Below, piece after piece: positions 5,259-5,922 of a stretch of DNA of 5,922 nt. This stretch comes from an uncultured Collinsella sp. (GTDB taxonomy: Bacteria > Actinomycetota > Coriobacteriia > Coriobacteriales > Coriobacteriaceae). The notes beneath the pieces were generated by a model, which saw only the letters and a list, made by a program, of their open reading frames with translations, was not told where the DNA came from and did no database searches. The position numbers were made by a program, and so were the translations under genes. Numbering within the stretch: position 1 is the first letter of the stretch; every line of letters starts with the position of its first letter. The stretch lies in contig CATVQO010000100.1 of NCBI GenBank assembly GCA_958346165.1, positions 1 to 5,922 on the forward strand, written 5' to 3'.

Positions 5259-5922
5259 ATGCTGCGTGCGATGATTGTGGATGATGAGGCGCCGGCTCGC
5301 TCGGAGCTTCGCTTCCTGCTCGAGCAAACGGGCAAGATCGGCACGATCACGGAGGCGTCGAGCGTCCGCTCCGCCATCGAGATGCTTATGGAAAGTCGCG
5401 TGGATGTCGTGTTTCTCGATATCTCGATGCCCGGTGCCTCGGGCCTGCAACTTGCCGAGGCGCTGCATAAGCTCAAAAATCCGCCGGCGATCGTGTTTGT
5501 GACTGCGTATAGTGACCATGCGGTCGAGGCATTCGACGTGGATGCCGTCGATTATCTGATGAAGCCGGTCGAGGAAGCTCGCTTGGATCGCGCGATCGAG
5601 AAGGTCATGCAACGCACCAAGCCGGTTACGGACAGCAAGGTGACCATCGAGCGTATCCCGGTGGAAAAGGGCGGCCGCAAGGTGCTCATTCCCGTGGACG
5701 ACATTCGCTTTATCATGGCCAAGGACGATTACTCCTGCATCTATACCGTCGATGATCGCTTTTTGTCGACGACCTCGCTGGCGCAGTTTGAGGCCAAGCT
5801 CTGCGACTTTGGCTTCTTCCGTGTTCACCGCCGCTATATCGTCAACTTGGCGTGCGTCACGGATGTGGAGACGGTGCCCTCGGGCGCCATCCAGCTGGGC
5901 ATTACGGGCGTCGACGAACGCG
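5259..5922 (+). CDS. LytTR-type response regulator (3' end beyond window)
   Basis: The window holds 221 complete codons with no stop; regulators of this type are usually about 240-250 residues, so perhaps 20-30 are missing. The N-terminal receiver domain (1 to about 118) has the acidic pair D8-D9 in MIVDDE, phospho-acceptor D54 in VFLDISMPG, T82 in FVTAYS, Y99 and K102 in DYLMKPV. A LytTR DNA-binding domain follows from about residue 127, with typical KDDYSCIYT and FFRVHRRYIVNL segments. It is the evident partner of the kinase 72 bases upstream. ATG 5259 is preceded by GAAAGG (5243-5248) at a 10-base spacing; a start at Met5 would cut the first strand of the receiver. Its targets are not visible here. 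By analogy with BtsR or LytR, a transporter or envelope gene nearby, perhaps just downstream, would be a sensible guess. Confidence 0.92.
   Translation, partial: MLRAMIVDDEAPARSELRFLLEQTGKIGTITEASSVRSAIEMLMESRVDVVFLDISMPGASGLQLAEALHKLKNPPAIVFVTAYSDHAVEAFDVDAVDYLMKPVEEARLDRAIEKVMQRTKPVTDSKVTIERIPVEKGGRKVLIPVDDIRFIMAKDDYSCIYTVDDRFLSTTSLAQFEAKLCDFGFFRVHRRYIVNLACVTDVETVPSGAIQLGITGVDER

Overview
The window is GC-rich chromosomal DNA (by eye about 60% GC, with G or C favoured at third codon positions). It carries five recognisable protein genes plus the tail of a sixth, all on the + strand and tightly packed. Gene content, codon bias and protein flavour suggest a high-GC anaerobic Gram-positive such as a Coriobacteriia gut bacterium (Collinsella-like). 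That assignment is an inference from general familiarity; no rRNA or marker gene is present to settle it. I see no tRNA, rRNA, CRISPR array, transposase or integrase.

Layout. Bases 1-89 hold the last 28 codons of an unidentified gene. After a short gap with a promoter-like site comes a 314-residue cytosolic protein of the zinc-dependent phospholipase C family (182-1126). A 101-base gap then leads to a 419-residue membrane transporter of the UMF1/Atg22-like branch of the major facilitator superfamily (1228-2487). The next gap (2488-2658) is the richest non-coding stretch. It holds a 27-bp dyad, a promoter-like -10 element and a strong intrinsic terminator hairpin just ahead of the next gene.

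The second half looks like one operon: a GT-A fold glycosyltransferase (2659-3846), a LytS/BtsS-type sensor histidine kinase (3843-5186) and a LytTR-type response regulator (5259 to beyond the window end). The glycosyltransferase and kinase overlap by 4 bp (ATGA), so their translation is probably coupled. Kinase and regulator form a complete two-component pair: the kinase has its phospho-accepting His243 and ATP-binding boxes, and the regulator has its Asp54 and a LytTR DNA-binding domain.

The most interesting points are: (1) a sugar transferase translationally coupled to a LytS-family sensor; (2) a sensor reduced to two membrane helices, with five intramembrane cysteines and without the cysteine motif I recall in the GAF domain of BtsS; and (3) a terminator hairpin through which the whole glycosyltransferase-kinase-regulator operon must apparently be transcribed. 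None of these proves a new system, but together they make a coherent candidate for an unusual envelope- or redox-linked regulatory operon.
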